Notes: a model not told the origin generated them from the letters alone. Positions 17,187 to 26,951 are shown, counted from the stretch's first letter. The stretch is 64,000 nucleotides of DNA from Cognatundibacterium griseum (GCF_014284195.1 NZ_JACOGC010000003.1:281060-345059), one strand, 5' to 3'. Program-made: numbers and translations.

Positions 17187-17207
17187 TATTAATCGCCAGA
17201 AATCAGA

Positions 17208-17645
17208 TTATTTATTGGCAGACGCCGCGCTGGCGGGTGCCGCTTTTTTAGGTTCGGGAGGCAGGACCGGCAAAGGCTCTGGTGCTTCTTTGCTTTCTTT
17301 CTTACCGCCGAATTCCAGCACTGTCCATTGCGGTGCCCGATTGGTGCTCGCAGTTCCTTTCGGCGTATTCCCCACTTCCGGGTCAGCTTTCAGCGTGTAA
17401 TTGCTCTTACCTGACTTGACCTGAACTTCAGTGACTTTACCGGCATTATTACGTTTTTCCGTGACCTTATTCCTGGGCTCTGGCTTACCGACAGACAAGG
17501 CGGCTTCCGATGCTGAAATTTCTTCAAGCTTTTCCAGTTTCGGCGGCGCAGGATCGGTTTTAGCTGGCGTCTGCGCAAAGGCTGTGCCCGCTATCAGCAA
17601 CATACTCAGCGCGTTGACCCAAATATTTTTCGATAGTTTTTTCAT
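17208..17645 (-). CDS. DUF2782-type exported protein
   Basis: A 145-residue protein with a signal peptide: basic KKLSKNIW, hydrophobic core ALSMLLIAGTAFA, and probable cleavage after AFA. The mature part is proline- and lysine-rich with a core around VTEKRNNAGKVTEVQVKSGKSNY that fits DUF2782, often found next to thrB in Betaproteobacteria. The tail is low-complexity (PLPVLPPEPKKAAPASAAS). Start at 17645 is chosen because it begins the signal peptide. Function unknown; periplasmic location inferred. Confidence 0.7.
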   Translation of the reverse strand: MKKLSKNIWVNALSMLLIAGTAFAQTPAKTDPAPPKLEKLEEISASEAALSVGKPEPRNKVTEKRNNAGKVTEVQVKSGKSNYTLKADPEVGNTPKGTASTNRAPQWTVLEFGGKKESKEAPEPLPVLPPEPKKAAPASAASANK

Positions 17646-17761
17646 CAAGGCATCCCAGAAATAGAGGCAACGAAGCGTTTCTGTCATTGTAACAAACGAC
17701 TATGATCAACGATACCAATTAACAGAAGGAAAAACACAAAATCACAGTATATGAAAGCGCA

Positions 17762-17796
17762 ATAAAAAAGAGCGGCTGAAAAGCCGCTCTTTTTAG
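17762..17796 (-). terminator. Rho-independent terminator of the porin gene
   Basis: Stem AGAGCGGCT/AGCCGCTCT with a GAAA loop (17769-17777, 17782-17790) extended by A/T runs that supply U-tracts in both directions. It lies about 30 bp after the porin stop. Confidence 0.93.
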
Positions 17797-17828
17797 CAAA
17801 CCATTATCAGGCTAGAGCCTGAGCATGA

Positions 17829-18854
17829 TTAGAACTGGTGACGAACGCCTGCTGTGAATTCAGTAACGTTGGAACCAGCAACAGAACCCAGGAATTTGGA
17901 TGCTGCGTCTTGAGTAGTACGTGCGTATGATGTGTACAGATCAGTACGCTTAGACAGTGCGTAGGAATAACCCAATGCGAACTGCTTGGAATCAGCAGCA
18001 GTATTTGCGCTATCTTTCACTTTTGTGAAGCCAGCCAATACTTTGCCTGTTGCGTCAACAGGTACTGTCACTGCCAGAGAGTAGATCTTCTTGTCGATAC
18101 TGGATGTATCGTTAGATTGCTTCTGGTAGAAGAATACTGGCTTAGCAACGCCGAAGTCGTAAGAAGCAGCAACTGTGTTTGCTTTCACTGCGTTCACTGT
18201 GGAGCCAACAACTGCATTGTCTTTTGCGAAGTTGTAGCCAACTTCCAGAGCGTCAACTTTATAGCCCAGGTTCAGACCGATAGAACGGTTAGCAGAAGTA
18301 TCGCCAGCAGCTTCACCGAAGCCGTAGGAAACCAGTGCTGTGAAACCGCTCAGGTTAGGTGTGCCGTAGAATACTGCGTTGCTGACGCGACCAGTTGTGT
18401 CAGCAGCTGGGTTAGCTGTGCCGCCAACGAAGTAAGCAGCACGGATACCTGTGCCGTTGTTGATCAGTGCGGATACAAACGGATCGAAGTTATCAAAGAA
18501 CTTCAAAGTTGTTGTCTTGTCACGACCCAGGTTCAGGGAACCGAAATCACCGGACAGACCAACGACGGATGTACGACCGAAAGTACGACCTTGGTCAGAA
18601 GCGCCTGTATCCATCTGGATGCCCTGTTCCAGAACGAAACTTGCTTTCAGACCGCCACCCAGATCTTCAACGCCTTTGAAGCCCAGACGGGAACCAGCTT
18701 CCTGACCGCTTTGAATACGGGACATACGGCCGTTACCCAAATCCAGGCTTTGGAAACCAACGTCAGCGATACCGTAGATGGTTACGGAAGATTGCGCGAA
18801 AGCCGCACCAGAGAATGCACTCATCAGAGCGAGTGCGAGGAATGATTTTTTCAT
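17829..18854 (-). CDS. Gram-negative outer membrane porin
   Basis: Major general-diffusion porin of the betaproteobacterial type (341 residues). A signal peptide (MKKSFLALALMSAFSGAAFA) precedes a mature start QSSVTIYGIADVG. The 16-strand barrel pattern ends in EFTAGVRHQF, with the terminal phenylalanine required for BAM recognition. LGFKGVEDLGGGLKASFVLEQG is the family's conserved early strand pair. Very regular codon choice suggests high expression. It has its own terminator and a long upstream region. BamE, encoded in this window, is part of the machine that inserts it. Confidence 0.95.
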   Translation of the reverse strand: MKKSFLALALMSAFSGAAFAQSSVTIYGIADVGFQSLDLGNGRMSRIQSGQEAGSRLGFKGVEDLGGGLKASFVLEQGIQMDTGASDQGRTFGRTSVVGLSGDFGSLNLGRDKTTTLKFFDNFDPFVSALINNGTGIRAAYFVGGTANPAADTTGRVSNAVFYGTPNLSGFTALVSYGFGEAAGDTSANRSIGLNLGYKVDALEVGYNFAKDNAVVGSTVNAVKANTVAASYDFGVAKPVFFYQKQSNDTSSIDKKIYSLAVTVPVDATGKVLAGFTKVKDSANTAADSKQFALGYSYALSKRTDLYTSYARTTQDAASKFLGSVAGSNVTEFTAGVRHQF

Positions 18855-19201
18855 TGTCTAGTATCCAAAAAATGAATGTTAATTTTTGCTGCAGCACAAT
18901 ACTTCATGCGGCAAAAAGCTGAATTGCAGGTCTATTTACAGCCTTGAACCAAAAATTGATTCAATGACAAATGTCACGATACCTGCGAAAAATGACACTT
19001 TGATGAAATCGGGCTTTTTAATAAACAAGGACTTACAGAATGTTGCAATTAAAAGACGCGGAATTTTTTACAACCCGGCTTCAAATATTTGCTGCTACGT
19101 CATAGCCCAGACCGACATTATAGGCATTTTTTCCATTTGCTGCACAGCATCAAAGATATAAGGGGTATCCACATCTTTTCAAGGGCAGCGAAAAAAATTA
19201 T
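18855..19201. other. Porin upstream region, 347 bp
   Basis: The gap holds the porin leader and promoter. On the minus strand a consensus TATAAT lies at 19117-19122 but its -35 is poor, and it would give a leader of about 260 nt. Other candidates nearer the gene are weak. At 18965-18976 there is a TGACA-AA-TGTCA inverted repeat, with a further TGACA at 18993-18997. No open frame of quality and no clear terminator for the upstream transporter gene were seen. Confidence 0.45.
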
Positions 19202-20440
19202 TTAGCCGACCGTTTCCCAGGCATTTTGTTTCTGAGCAGTCATCGAACGCCAGTACGCTCTGCCGGTATACCAGAGTGCTGCGCCAATCAGCGCACACGC
19301 CAGCTGCCCAGTCGCCAGTGCCAGTACAGAATGATCGAGTACCGGGGCCACCACACCTGCAATCACTGCGCCGATCAGCGTCACAGATGCCGACTGGCAG
19401 GAGGCAACGATGCCGCGGATGGAAGGAAACAGGTCAAGCACCAGCAAAGTCGCACCCGGCGCCACTAAAGACATGCCGAAAGTGTAAAAAAATAAAGGTA
19501 TCACTGACCAGAACAGGACAGGCGCAGAAAACAGGTGAAAACCGACGTTAAACATGGATGCGCCAATTAAAAAGCAGAAACCAATGCTCACCTGTTTCCA
19601 GACTGATATCTTCCCAGCCAGCCGGTTAGCCGTTAAGGCTCCCAGAAAAATACCACCGACCGAAGGAATAAATTGCCAGCCAAACTGGTCCGTTCCCAGA
19701 TGAAGGTGTTGCGTGATAAAGACAGGCGCCGCGGAAATATATAAAAACAGGCCGCCGAAATTAAATGCGATCGTGCCAGCTTTCAGATGAAACAACGGTG
19801 ATTTAAATACTTTGGCATAGCTTTCCCACAAAAACTCCGCGCTGAATTCCTGACGTTTCTCTTTGGGCAAAGATTCGGGTAACAGTTTGAAACAGGCGAA
19901 CCACAAGACAATTGTGTAGCCAAATAACAACAGAAAAATAGCTCTCCAGCTCATAAAAACCACAATCCAACCGCCCAGAATCGGTGCAATGGCGGGAGCA
20001 ATCGAAAAAATCATGGTGACCAGCGACAGCAAACGTTCTGCCTGTGCACCGGCATATAAGTCGCGGATGATGGCGCGTCCGACGACCATCCCGGCGCCTG
20101 CTGAGACACCCTGTAAAATACGGAATCCCCACAAGTAATGAATACTGTGCGCCGAGGCACAGCCAAAGCTGGCCACCGCAAAGACGGCCAGCGCAACCAA
20201 AATGACATTACGCCGGCCAAAAGCATCAGACAAGGCGCCATGCCACAAGGTCATGACCGCAAATGACAGCATATAGGCAGTCAGTGTCTGCTGTACTTCT
20301 AGTGACGTGGCCTGCAAACCGGCCTGAATGCTTGGGAAAGCAGGCAGGTAAGTATCGATCGAAAACGGCCCCAGCATCGCGAGCGCCGCCAGAATGATGG
20401 CAAGTCCGGCGCGACCGGGACCGGAATTGTCTGATTTCAT
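19202..20440 (-). CDS. Bcr/CflA-family MFS drug exporter
   Basis: Twelve-helix major facilitator exporter (412 residues) of the DHA1 Bcr/CflA subfamily. Diagnostic points are the first helix GPFSIDTYLPAFPSI with acidic Asp, the loop 2-3 signature GALSDAFGRRNVIL, and the helix 5 motif APILGGWI. Members expel bicyclomycin, chloramphenicol, sulfonamides or cysteine; the substrate here cannot be read. It lies 70 bp downstream of gabD on the same strand, perhaps co-transcribed. Confidence 0.9.
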   Translation of the reverse strand: MKSDNSGPGRAGLAIILAALAMLGPFSIDTYLPAFPSIQAGLQATSLEVQQTLTAYMLSFAVMTLWHGALSDAFGRRNVILVALAVFAVASFGCASAHSIHYLWGFRILQGVSAGAGMVVGRAIIRDLYAGAQAERLLSLVTMIFSIAPAIAPILGGWIVVFMSWRAIFLLLFGYTIVLWFACFKLLPESLPKEKRQEFSAEFLWESYAKVFKSPLFHLKAGTIAFNFGGLFLYISAAPVFITQHLHLGTDQFGWQFIPSVGGIFLGALTANRLAGKISVWKQVSIGFCFLIGASMFNVGFHLFSAPVLFWSVIPLFFYTFGMSLVAPGATLLVLDLFPSIRGIVASCQSASVTLIGAVIAGVVAPVLDHSVLALATGQLACALIGAALWYTGRAYWRSMTAQKQNAWETVG

Positions 20441-20510
20441 TGATTCTCCAATTTCCTGCTAATGCCCCAATCCATGCCCTTACCGCCGGCATGGACTGAG
20501 ACCGGCGGCA

Positions 20511-21992
20511 TCAGATGCCGCCCATGCATAAATATTTCATTTCCAGATACTCATCCATACCGTACCGGGAACCTTCGCGGCCTAATCCGGACTGTTTCAC
20601 GCCGCCAAACGGCGCCACTTCATTGGAAATCAGTCCGGTATTAATGCCGACCATGCCGTATTCGAGCTTTTCAGCGACCCGCCAGACCCGGCCGATGTCG
20701 CGGGCATAAAAATAGGAAGCGAGGCCAAAATCCGTATTATTGGCCGCAGCGATCACTTCGTCTTCGGATGTGAATGGCATGACGGCAGCAACCGGACCGA
20801 ATGTTTCTTCATTCATCACCAGCATGTCGGGTGTGACATCCGCCAGCACGGTTGGTTCATAAAAAAGCATACCGGCGGAATGCCGCTTACCGCCCGCCAG
20901 CAGCCGCGCCCCGTTTGCCAGCGCATCGGCGACGTGTTCGCTGACTTTGGCCACGGCCTGATCGTCAATCATCGGTCCCTGCTGAATCCCTGTGGTAAAA
21001 CCGTCGCCGACCTGAATTTTCTGCGCGCCGGCAGCCAGTTTGCGGACGAACTCGTCATAAACCAATGTATGCGCATAAAACCGGTTGGTACAAACGCAGG
21101 TCTGCCCAGCATTGCGGTATTTGGACTGCAGTGCACCTTCCACTGCGGCATCGATGTCGGCGTCGTCAAACACGATGAACGGCGCATGGCCGCCGAGTTC
21201 CAGCGCCAGTTTTTTGACTGTCGGTGCGGACTGACGCATTAGGATGCGTCCGACCGGTGTTGATCCGGTGAACGACAGATGACGTACAACCGGGCTGTCG
21301 CACAAGACCTGTCCGATCGCAATCGAACGTTCCGAATCGGCGGTCAGCACATTCACCACACCGGGCGGAATACCGGCACGGTGCGCCAGTTCAGCAATCG
21401 CCAGTGCCGACAAAGGGGTCTGCTCTGCCGGCTTGATCACGATGGAACATCCGGCAGCCACCGCAGGAGCCACTTTACGGGTAATCATCGCAATCGGGAA
21501 ATTCCACGGCGTGATCGAGGCGCAGACGCCGATCGGCTGCTTCAGCACCACCATGCGCTTGTCGGTCCAGGTGGAAGCCATCACATCGCCGGAAACGCGC
21601 TTGGCTTCTTCGGCAAACCATTCCAGAAAACTGGCGCCGTACACGACTTCGCCCCGTGCCTCAGCCAGCGGCTTACCTTGCTCGGCAGTCATGATCGCCG
21701 CCAGATCGTCCGCATGGGCAATCATCAGATCAAACCAGCGGCGCATCATCCCGGCGCGCTCTTTGCCGGTCTTTGCGGCCCAGGCCGGAAATGCTGCCTG
21801 CGCTGCAATGATGGCCTGTTGCGCATGTTCTGCACCCAGATTGGCAACCTGCGCCAGCACTGCCTGCGTGGACGGGTTGCTGACCTCAAAACGATCCGTG
21901 CAAGCTACCCAGTTGCCATTGATGTACGCCGTATCCCGGAGCAGGCTGGCATCTTTCAGTTTCAGGCTGCTGGCTGTTTGTTGTAAGGACAT
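20511..21992 (-). CDS. gabD: Succinate-semialdehyde dehydrogenase, NADP-type
   Basis: Aldehyde dehydrogenase superfamily enzyme (493 residues) that oxidises succinate semialdehyde to succinate. The cofactor region TPWNFPIAMITRK, the catalytic glutamate in LELGGHAPFIVF and the catalytic cysteine in GQTCVCTNR are all present. NRFYAHTLVYDEF and the ending GLGREGSRYGMDEYLEMKY match GabD best among ALDHs. The second cysteine two residues after the first is usual for this group. No GABA transaminase gene is adjacent, so the source of semialdehyde is open; glutarate semialdehyde is an alternative substrate. Confidence 0.88.
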   Translation of the reverse strand: MSLQQTASSLKLKDASLLRDTAYINGNWVACTDRFEVSNPSTQAVLAQVANLGAEHAQQAIIAAQAAFPAWAAKTGKERAGMMRRWFDLMIAHADDLAAIMTAEQGKPLAEARGEVVYGASFLEWFAEEAKRVSGDVMASTWTDKRMVVLKQPIGVCASITPWNFPIAMITRKVAPAVAAGCSIVIKPAEQTPLSALAIAELAHRAGIPPGVVNVLTADSERSIAIGQVLCDSPVVRHLSFTGSTPVGRILMRQSAPTVKKLALELGGHAPFIVFDDADIDAAVEGALQSKYRNAGQTCVCTNRFYAHTLVYDEFVRKLAAGAQKIQVGDGFTTGIQQGPMIDDQAVAKVSEHVADALANGARLLAGGKRHSAGMLFYEPTVLADVTPDMLVMNEETFGPVAAVMPFTSEDEVIAAANNTDFGLASYFYARDIGRVWRVAEKLEYGMVGINTGLISNEVAPFGGVKQSGLGREGSRYGMDEYLEMKYLCMGGI

Positions 21993-22083
21993 GACTCAGT
22001 CTCCGTATTGATCTGAACTAACATTATGAACAGGAAAAGGCATCCGTTCCTGAACAGATGCCGTTAAGAATGAAAGCCTAAAG

Positions 22084-22122
22084 CAAAACAGCCAGGTCTG
22101 CGCTGACTTGGCTGTTTTTTTC
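22084..22122 (-). terminator. Terminator downstream of the methyltransferase gene
   Basis: A 14-bp stem with one G-U pair (22085-22098 with 22105-22118; core AACAGCCA/TGGCTGTT) lies between the methyltransferase stop and gabD. U-runs exist on both sides, better on the plus strand. Confidence 0.85.
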
Positions 22123-22148
22123 ACATGAAACAAATTAATCGGCACAGC

Positions 22149-23369
22149 TTACTGTGGATTCTGGTCCGGTTTCGGTTTTGCTTCTTCGCGCCGGTTAAAG
22201 CCGGACACCATATCGAAACGGAACAGACGACATTCCAGCGCACCGTTAAAAAATGGCGTCTTGCGTGATTCCTTGAGACGCAGCAATTTCGGCACTGTCA
22301 GATCGGCAGTGAATAGGAAAACGCTCCAGCCGGCAAAACGCTGCTTCAGAGTGGCGCTGAATGCAGTGAAAAACTCTTTTGCCAGATCATCGGATTCCAG
22401 GCTGCTGTCACCGCGCACGCCGATCCGTTCTCCATATGGCGGATTGGTCAGCAAAATTCCGGGCTGCGTCGTTGGCGCTTTGATTTCCTGCGCTTCGATC
22501 TGCTTCAGCGGCACATCGAAACGGATACCGGCCTTGTTCAGGTTATTGCGCGTCATGACCACCATGTCGCCGGAAATATCGCTGCCGAAAATCGTCGGCT
22601 CTGCCGGCAGGGGATGCGGTTTGACTTTGGCTTTGATGTCTGCCCAGATCGCAGGATCGAACTGATGGAATTTTTCAAAAGCGAATTCGCGCCGCATTCC
22701 CGGCGGAATTCCTGCCAGAATCTGCGCTGCTTCGATCAGGATCGTGCCGGAACCGCACATCGGGTCAAACAGGGGAACGCCGGGCTTCCAGCCGGAAGTG
22801 CGCAACAGGCCGGCGGCCAGGTTTTCACGCAAAGGCGCATCGCCCGTTTCCATGCGCCAGCCGCGCTTGAACAAAGGCTCGCCGGACAAATCCAGATAAA
22901 TCGTGAAAGTGCGCGCATCCAGAAAACCGACGATGCGCATGTCCGGATTGCGGGTGTTGACGGACGGACGCTGGGTGAACTGATCGCGGAAACGGTCGCA
23001 GATCGCATCCTTGATTTTCAGGGTGATGAATTCCAGGCTCTTCAATGGCGATTTCACCGCCGTCACATCGACCCGGATGGTATGGTGATAACCAAACCAG
23101 TCTTCCCAGTGCGTATCAAGCACCAGATCATAAATATCGTTTTCGTTGCTGTAACTGGTGTGTCCCATACGCATCAGCACACGCGAGGCAATGCGTGAAT
23201 GCAGATTGATGCGCCAGCCGTCCTGCAGGCTGCCAGAGCAATGCACACCGCCCGGAACCTGATTGTGGACGGTCATGGTTTGATCCAGCGCTGCGATTTC
23301 ACCGAGCTCCTCGGCCAGTGCGGCTTCCATGCCGCGCGGGCATGGACAAAAATAAGAGTAACGTGTCAT
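22149..23369 (-). CDS. THUMP-domain 23S rRNA guanine-N2-methyltransferase, RlmL type
   Basis: SAM-dependent RNA methyltransferase of 406 residues. The N-terminal half is a THUMP RNA-binding domain (start YFCPCPRGMEAALAEEL). The C-terminal half is a Rossmann methyltransferase with LFDPMCGSGTILIEAA and the catalytic NPPYGERIG motif of N2-guanine methylases. It corresponds to the RlmL half of E. coli RlmKL (YcbY), which methylates G2445 of 23S rRNA. The RlmK half is absent, as in many Betaproteobacteria. A lysine/proline/asparagine tail ends the protein. Confidence 0.88.
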   Translation of the reverse strand: MTRYSYFCPCPRGMEAALAEELGEIAALDQTMTVHNQVPGGVHCSGSLQDGWRINLHSRIASRVLMRMGHTSYSNENDIYDLVLDTHWEDWFGYHHTIRVDVTAVKSPLKSLEFITLKIKDAICDRFRDQFTQRPSVNTRNPDMRIVGFLDARTFTIYLDLSGEPLFKRGWRMETGDAPLRENLAAGLLRTSGWKPGVPLFDPMCGSGTILIEAAQILAGIPPGMRREFAFEKFHQFDPAIWADIKAKVKPHPLPAEPTIFGSDISGDMVVMTRNNLNKAGIRFDVPLKQIEAQEIKAPTTQPGILLTNPPYGERIGVRGDSSLESDDLAKEFFTAFSATLKQRFAGWSVFLFTADLTVPKLLRLKESRKTPFFNGALECRLFRFDMVSGFNRREEAKPKPDQNPQ

Positions 23370-23402
23370 GGGGAACCTTTTATCCGTTGTGTGTCTGTAT
23401 CA

Positions 23403-23440
23403 AAAAAAATACCGGCGAAAACAAAATGTGTTTTCGCCGT
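23403..23440 (-). terminator. Rho-independent terminator of hemJ
   Basis: Perfect 11-bp stem CGGCGAAAACA/TGTTTTCGCCG (23413-23423, 23429-23439), five-base loop, then UAUUUUUUUU on the minus strand. It lies about 70 bp after the hemJ stop. Confidence 0.92.
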
Positions 23441-23508
23441 TGCGCGGAAACCGGAATCCAGACCAAATCCCTGTCCCGCCCTTCCTGCCTGCAGCCATCA
23501 GGCATTCC

Positions 23509-23931
23509 TCAGAATGGCTTGACGATCACCAGAATCAAGACGATCAGCAGTAAAACCACCGGCACTTCATTAAACCAGCGGAACCAGACATGACTGCGCT
23601 GGTTACGCCCCTGCTCAAATTTTTTCAACAAGCGGCTGCAGGCATGGTGGTAACCAATTAACAGGATCACGCACAGCAGCTTGGCGTGCATCCAGCCGTT
23701 ACCCGGCCCTTTGCCGATACCGTATCCCAGCCATAAATACCCGCCCAACAACACCGCGGGCACCATCAGTATGGTCGAAAAACGGTACAGCTTGCGCGCC
23801 ATCAGCAACAGGCGCTCTGTCGTTGTCGCATCATTTTCCATCGCCAGATTGACCAGAATGCGCGGCAGATAAAACAATCCCGCAAACCAGGAAATCACAA
23901 ACAAGACGTGCAGCGCTTTGATCCACAGCAT
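23509..23931 (-). CDS. hemJ: Protoporphyrinogen oxidase HemJ-type membrane protein
   Basis: Small four-helix inner-membrane protein (140 residues) of the UPF0093/CopD-like group, now assigned as HemJ, which oxidises protoporphyrinogen IX in heme synthesis. The first helix LWIKALHVLFVISWFAGLFYLPR holds the conserved histidine, and MHAKLLCVILLIGYHHACS carries the conserved lysine and histidine. The order proA-hemJ on one strand puts it behind the leuS-lptE-holA-proA series. Other heme genes in this window are hemH and hemL. Confidence 0.85.
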   Translation of the reverse strand: MLWIKALHVLFVISWFAGLFYLPRILVNLAMENDATTTERLLLMARKLYRFSTILMVPAVLLGGYLWLGYGIGKGPGNGWMHAKLLCVILLIGYHHACSRLLKKFEQGRNQRSHVWFRWFNEVPVVLLLIVLILVIVKPF

Positions 23932-23996
23932 AAACTTTTTTCCTCATCGAAATGGCGCGCCAATCCGGTGCGCCGCGTATGACCACGAAGCCTTAT

Positions 23997-25262
23997 TTAC
24001 TGGCGGACCTCGCCATGCCCAAACACGATGTACTTCAGGGATGTCAGCCCTTCCAGCCCGACCGGGCCGCGTGCATGCAGCTTGTCGTTGGAAATGCCGA
24101 TTTCGGCTCCCAGTCCGTATTCAAAACCATCGGCAAAGCGGGTGGAGGCGTTCACCATCACCGATGCAGAATCAACTTCGCGCAAAAAGCGCATGGCGCG
24201 GCTGTAGTCTTCCGTCACGATCGCTTCCGTGTGTTTGGAAGAATACTGATTGATGTGATGGATCGCCTCGTCCATGTCTGCCACCACTTTGACCGCCAGC
24301 ACCGGCGCCAGATATTCCGTGCTCCAGTCTTCTTCGGTCGCACTGGCAATCCAGGCATAATCATGCAGCAATGAAGCCGCAACCGGATCGCAGCGCAGTT
24401 CGACTTTCTGCGTCGCATAGCGCTCTGCCAGCAACGGCAGAATGCGGGGAGCAATCGCTTTCGCGACCAGCAGGGTTTCCATGGTGTTGCAGGTGCCGTA
24501 ACGGTGGCATTTGGCGTTGAACGCGATATCGGAGGCTTTTTGCAGATCGGCCTTGTCGTCGATATACACATGGCAGATGCCATCCAGATGCTTGATCATC
24601 GGCACCGTGGCTTCCTGCATCAGGCGGGCGATCAGTCCCTTGCCGCCACGCGGCACGATCACGTCCACATATTGCGGCATGGTGATCAACTCACCGACGG
24701 CAGCACGGTCGGTGGTCTCGACGATCTGCACCGCATCGGCCGGCAGGCCGGCGCCAGCCAGACCTTCCTTGACCAGTTTTGCCAGTGCCTGATTGCAGTG
24801 AATCGCTTCTGAGCCGCCGCGCAGTATCGTCGCGTTGCCGCTCTTGATGCACAAGCCTGCCGCATCCACCGTGACATTCGGACGCGCTTCGTAAATGATG
24901 CCGATCACGCCCAGCGGCACGCGCATCTGGCCGACCTGAATGCCGGTCGGACGATATTTCATATTGGAGATTTCACCAATCGGATCGGCCAGGCTGACGA
25001 TCTGCTCCAGACCTTCTGCCATCGTCGCAATTGCTTTATCGGACAAACTCAGGCGGTCCAGCATCGCGGCTTCCATACCGGCGGCTTTGGCGGCCGCCAG
25101 ATCGAGTTCATTGGCTGCGCGTAAAGCCGCAGCCTCACGGCGGATAGCTGCCGCAATCAGGCTCAGGGCTTTGTTTTTGGCTGCGGTGTCGGCTTTGGCC
25201 ATCGCGCGCGATGCAATGCGGGCACGCTGACCAAGGTCGCTCATGTAGTGTTTGATATCCAT
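23997..25262 (-). CDS. proA: Gamma-glutamyl phosphate reductase
   Basis: Second enzyme of proline synthesis (421 residues): NADPH reduction of glutamyl-5-phosphate to the semialdehyde, which cyclises to the ProC substrate. Catalytic cysteine lies in [29 protein letters not shown] and PRGGKGLI are conserved family segments. It is downstream of holA across a 136-bp gap that contains a dispersed repeat. proC is about 22 kb away. Confidence 0.96.
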   Translation of the reverse strand: MDIKHYMSDLGQRARIASRAMAKADTAAKNKALSLIAAAIRREAAALRAANELDLAAAKAAGMEAAMLDRLSLSDKAIATMAEGLEQIVSLADPIGEISNMKYRPTGIQVGQMRVPLGVIGIIYEARPNVTVDAAGLCIKSGNATILRGGSEAIHCNQALAKLVKEGLAGAGLPADAVQIVETTDRAAVGELITMPQYVDVIVPRGGKGLIARLMQEATVPMIKHLDGICHVYIDDKADLQKASDIAFNAKCHRYGTCNTMETLLVAKAIAPRILPLLAERYATQKVELRCDPVAASLLHDYAWIASATEEDWSTEYLAPVLAVKVVADMDEAIHHINQYSSKHTEAIVTEDYSRAMRFLREVDSASVMVNASTRFADGFEYGLGAEIGISNDKLHARGPVGLEGLTSLKYIVFGHGEVRQ

Positions 25263-25398
25263 GATGTTATTTCAGGAGCAAATATACTCCCCCCGTGTAT
25301 TTTTAAACGCCCTTTATTTTCAAGGGTATCAGGCATGATTTTAGTGATACCCCCCTGTTTTCAGGGTTGCCGGAGATTATTCCGGCAGCATCCGGCAA
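25263..25398. other. Intergenic gap holding dispersed repeat copy 1
   Basis: The gap between holA and proA is unusually long for this otherwise tightly packed series. Most of it is the repeat annotated separately. At 25367-25395 a further GCCGGA-rich inverted repeat (TTGCCGGA and TCCGGCAA) is visible. Confidence 0.5.
25281..25356 (+). repeat. Dispersed intergenic repeat, copy 1
   Basis: Begins with the box ATACTCCCCCCGTGTAT (25284-25300), continues with a stretch shared with copy 2 (CCCTTTATT), a hairpin CCCTT/AAGGG, and ends with a second box ATACCCCCC (25347-25355). Copy 2 lies at 39724-39800, with the same order of parts and almost the same spacing between boxes (63 versus 62 bp). No open frame or transposase is associated. 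Confidence 0.7.
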
Positions 25399-26418
25399 TC
25401 AGGCAGCGCTGGCGACCTGCAGACCAAGCTGCAACAGCGCATCCCAGGCATCGCCGGCCAGTGTTTTGGCACGCAAGCCCTTCACCATCTTATCGATTTG
25501 TGAGGCTTGCTGCAGCGCAGTCTGCAAGGTCTGCAAACTGACTCTGCGCAGTGCCGGGTCCATGAGCTTTTCTCTGGGCCCCCAGATCCGATATTCCTTC
25601 AGCAAAGCCGGCAAGGGCCGTCCCTGGCTCATGCCGGCTTTCAGCTTGAGCAACGTGCGAATTTCTTCCGCCATCGCCCACAGCACCAGCGGCAGGGCTT
25701 CGCCCTCACCTTTTAGGCCATTCAACATCCGCGACAAGCGCTTCACGTCGCCCGCCAGCATCGCTTCATTGAGCTTGAAGACGTCGTAGCGTGCCACATT
25801 CAACACGGCGTCGTGAATCTGTTCAAAACCGAGCCGGCCAGCCGGGTGCAGCAAGGCCAGTTTCTGAATTTCCTGATGCGCCGCCAGCAAATTGCCTTCG
25901 ACGCGTTCAGCGATAAATTCCAGACCCTGCCGGTCAGCGCTCTGTTGCTGCAAAGCCAGACGCTGACTGATCCAGTTCGGCAAATGCGCACGTTCAACCA
26001 GCGGAATATCAACATACACCGCCGCCTGCTGCAAACTGCCAACCCAGGCGGCTTTCTGCGTAGCCCAGTCCAGCTTGGGCAGGGTAATCAGCGTCAGGTT
26101 ATCGGGTGACAAATGCGTCACATAATCCTGCAACGCCTGCCCGCCGTCCTTACCCGGCTTACCGGTCGGGATGCGCAGGTCAATCAGTTTTTTATCACCG
26201 AACAGGGATTGCGACTGATTCGCCGCCAGCAGCGCACCCCATTTGAAACTGCGCTCCACCGTCAGGATTTCACGCTCAAAAAACCCCTGGGCTTTGGCCG
26301 CCCGACGAATCTTGTCGGCAGCTTCCAGCGCCAGCAGATGTTCATCGCTGGTCACCACATACAACGGCGCCAGCGTTTTCGCCAGATGGCCGTCAAGGGC
26401 ATCAAAGCGCAGCTGCAT
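25399..26418 (-). CDS. holA: DNA polymerase III delta subunit
   Basis: Clamp-loader subunit that opens the beta ring (339 residues). The start MQLRFDALDGHLAKTLAPLYVVTSDEHLL and the internal EILTVERSFKWGALL are typical of HolA, as is the helical C-terminus. It begins directly after the lptE stop, with 0 bp between. The order leuS-lptE-holA is conserved through most Proteobacteria. Confidence 0.95.
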   Translation of the reverse strand: MQLRFDALDGHLAKTLAPLYVVTSDEHLLALEAADKIRRAAKAQGFFEREILTVERSFKWGALLAANQSQSLFGDKKLIDLRIPTGKPGKDGGQALQDYVTHLSPDNLTLITLPKLDWATQKAAWVGSLQQAAVYVDIPLVERAHLPNWISQRLALQQQSADRQGLEFIAERVEGNLLAAHQEIQKLALLHPAGRLGFEQIHDAVLNVARYDVFKLNEAMLAGDVKRLSRMLNGLKGEGEALPLVLWAMAEEIRTLLKLKAGMSQGRPLPALLKEYRIWGPREKLMDPALRRVSLQTLQTALQQASQIDKMVKGLRAKTLAGDAWDALLQLGLQVASAA

Positions 26419-26928
26419 TTACTGATCCATTTTCACGACTGACAGACGACGCATGATCTGCTGCACCAGATCGGTCTGCATGTCGCGGTACAGCAGGGCT
26501 TCTTCGGATTCCTTCGCCAGCACCTGGGATTCGTTGAAGGTGATGCTGCGTTTCAACTGTATCGATACCGGTTCCAGAAATTCCTTGCCTTCGGCATCGC
26601 GCAGGCGAAACTTAAACCGGTATAACAGATTGTATTCACGCACGCGGCCCTGGCTGTTGAGCGACAGAATCTGCTTTTCACGCGTCTCGCCGAGCACATC
26701 CAGAATCACTTCTGCGTCCTTGGCATCACCGGCAATCTGCGTCTGACCATTGGCACGGATCTGGCGTTTGAGCTCACCGCCTAACGGCGACGCATCCGGC
26801 AAGCCGATGTAGATGCTGTGAAACGGAAAACTAACCGGTCCGCGCAAAGCGAAACCGCACGCAGACAACATCATCAGCGCCAGCAAAGCCAGCAGCCATG
26901 TCTTGCGGTGGATGATCCATGAACGCAT
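26419..26928 (-). CDS. lptE: LPS-assembly lipoprotein LptE
   Basis: Outer-membrane lipoprotein (169 residues) that plugs LptD and helps place LPS at the surface. A lipoprotein signal peptide is visible with the lipobox LSAC at about residues 21-24; the mature part starts CGFALRGPV, the classical LptE beginning. Low sequence conservation elsewhere is normal for the family. It sits between leuS and holA, its conserved position. Confidence 0.93.
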   Translation of the reverse strand: MRSWIIHRKTWLLALLALMMLSACGFALRGPVSFPFHSIYIGLPDASPLGGELKRQIRANGQTQIAGDAKDAEVILDVLGETREKQILSLNSQGRVREYNLLYRFKFRLRDAEGKEFLEPVSIQLKRSITFNESQVLAKESEEALLYRDMQTDLVQQIMRRLSVVKMDQ

Positions 26929-26951
26929 GCGGTTTCTCCTTTTTCTCTTGC

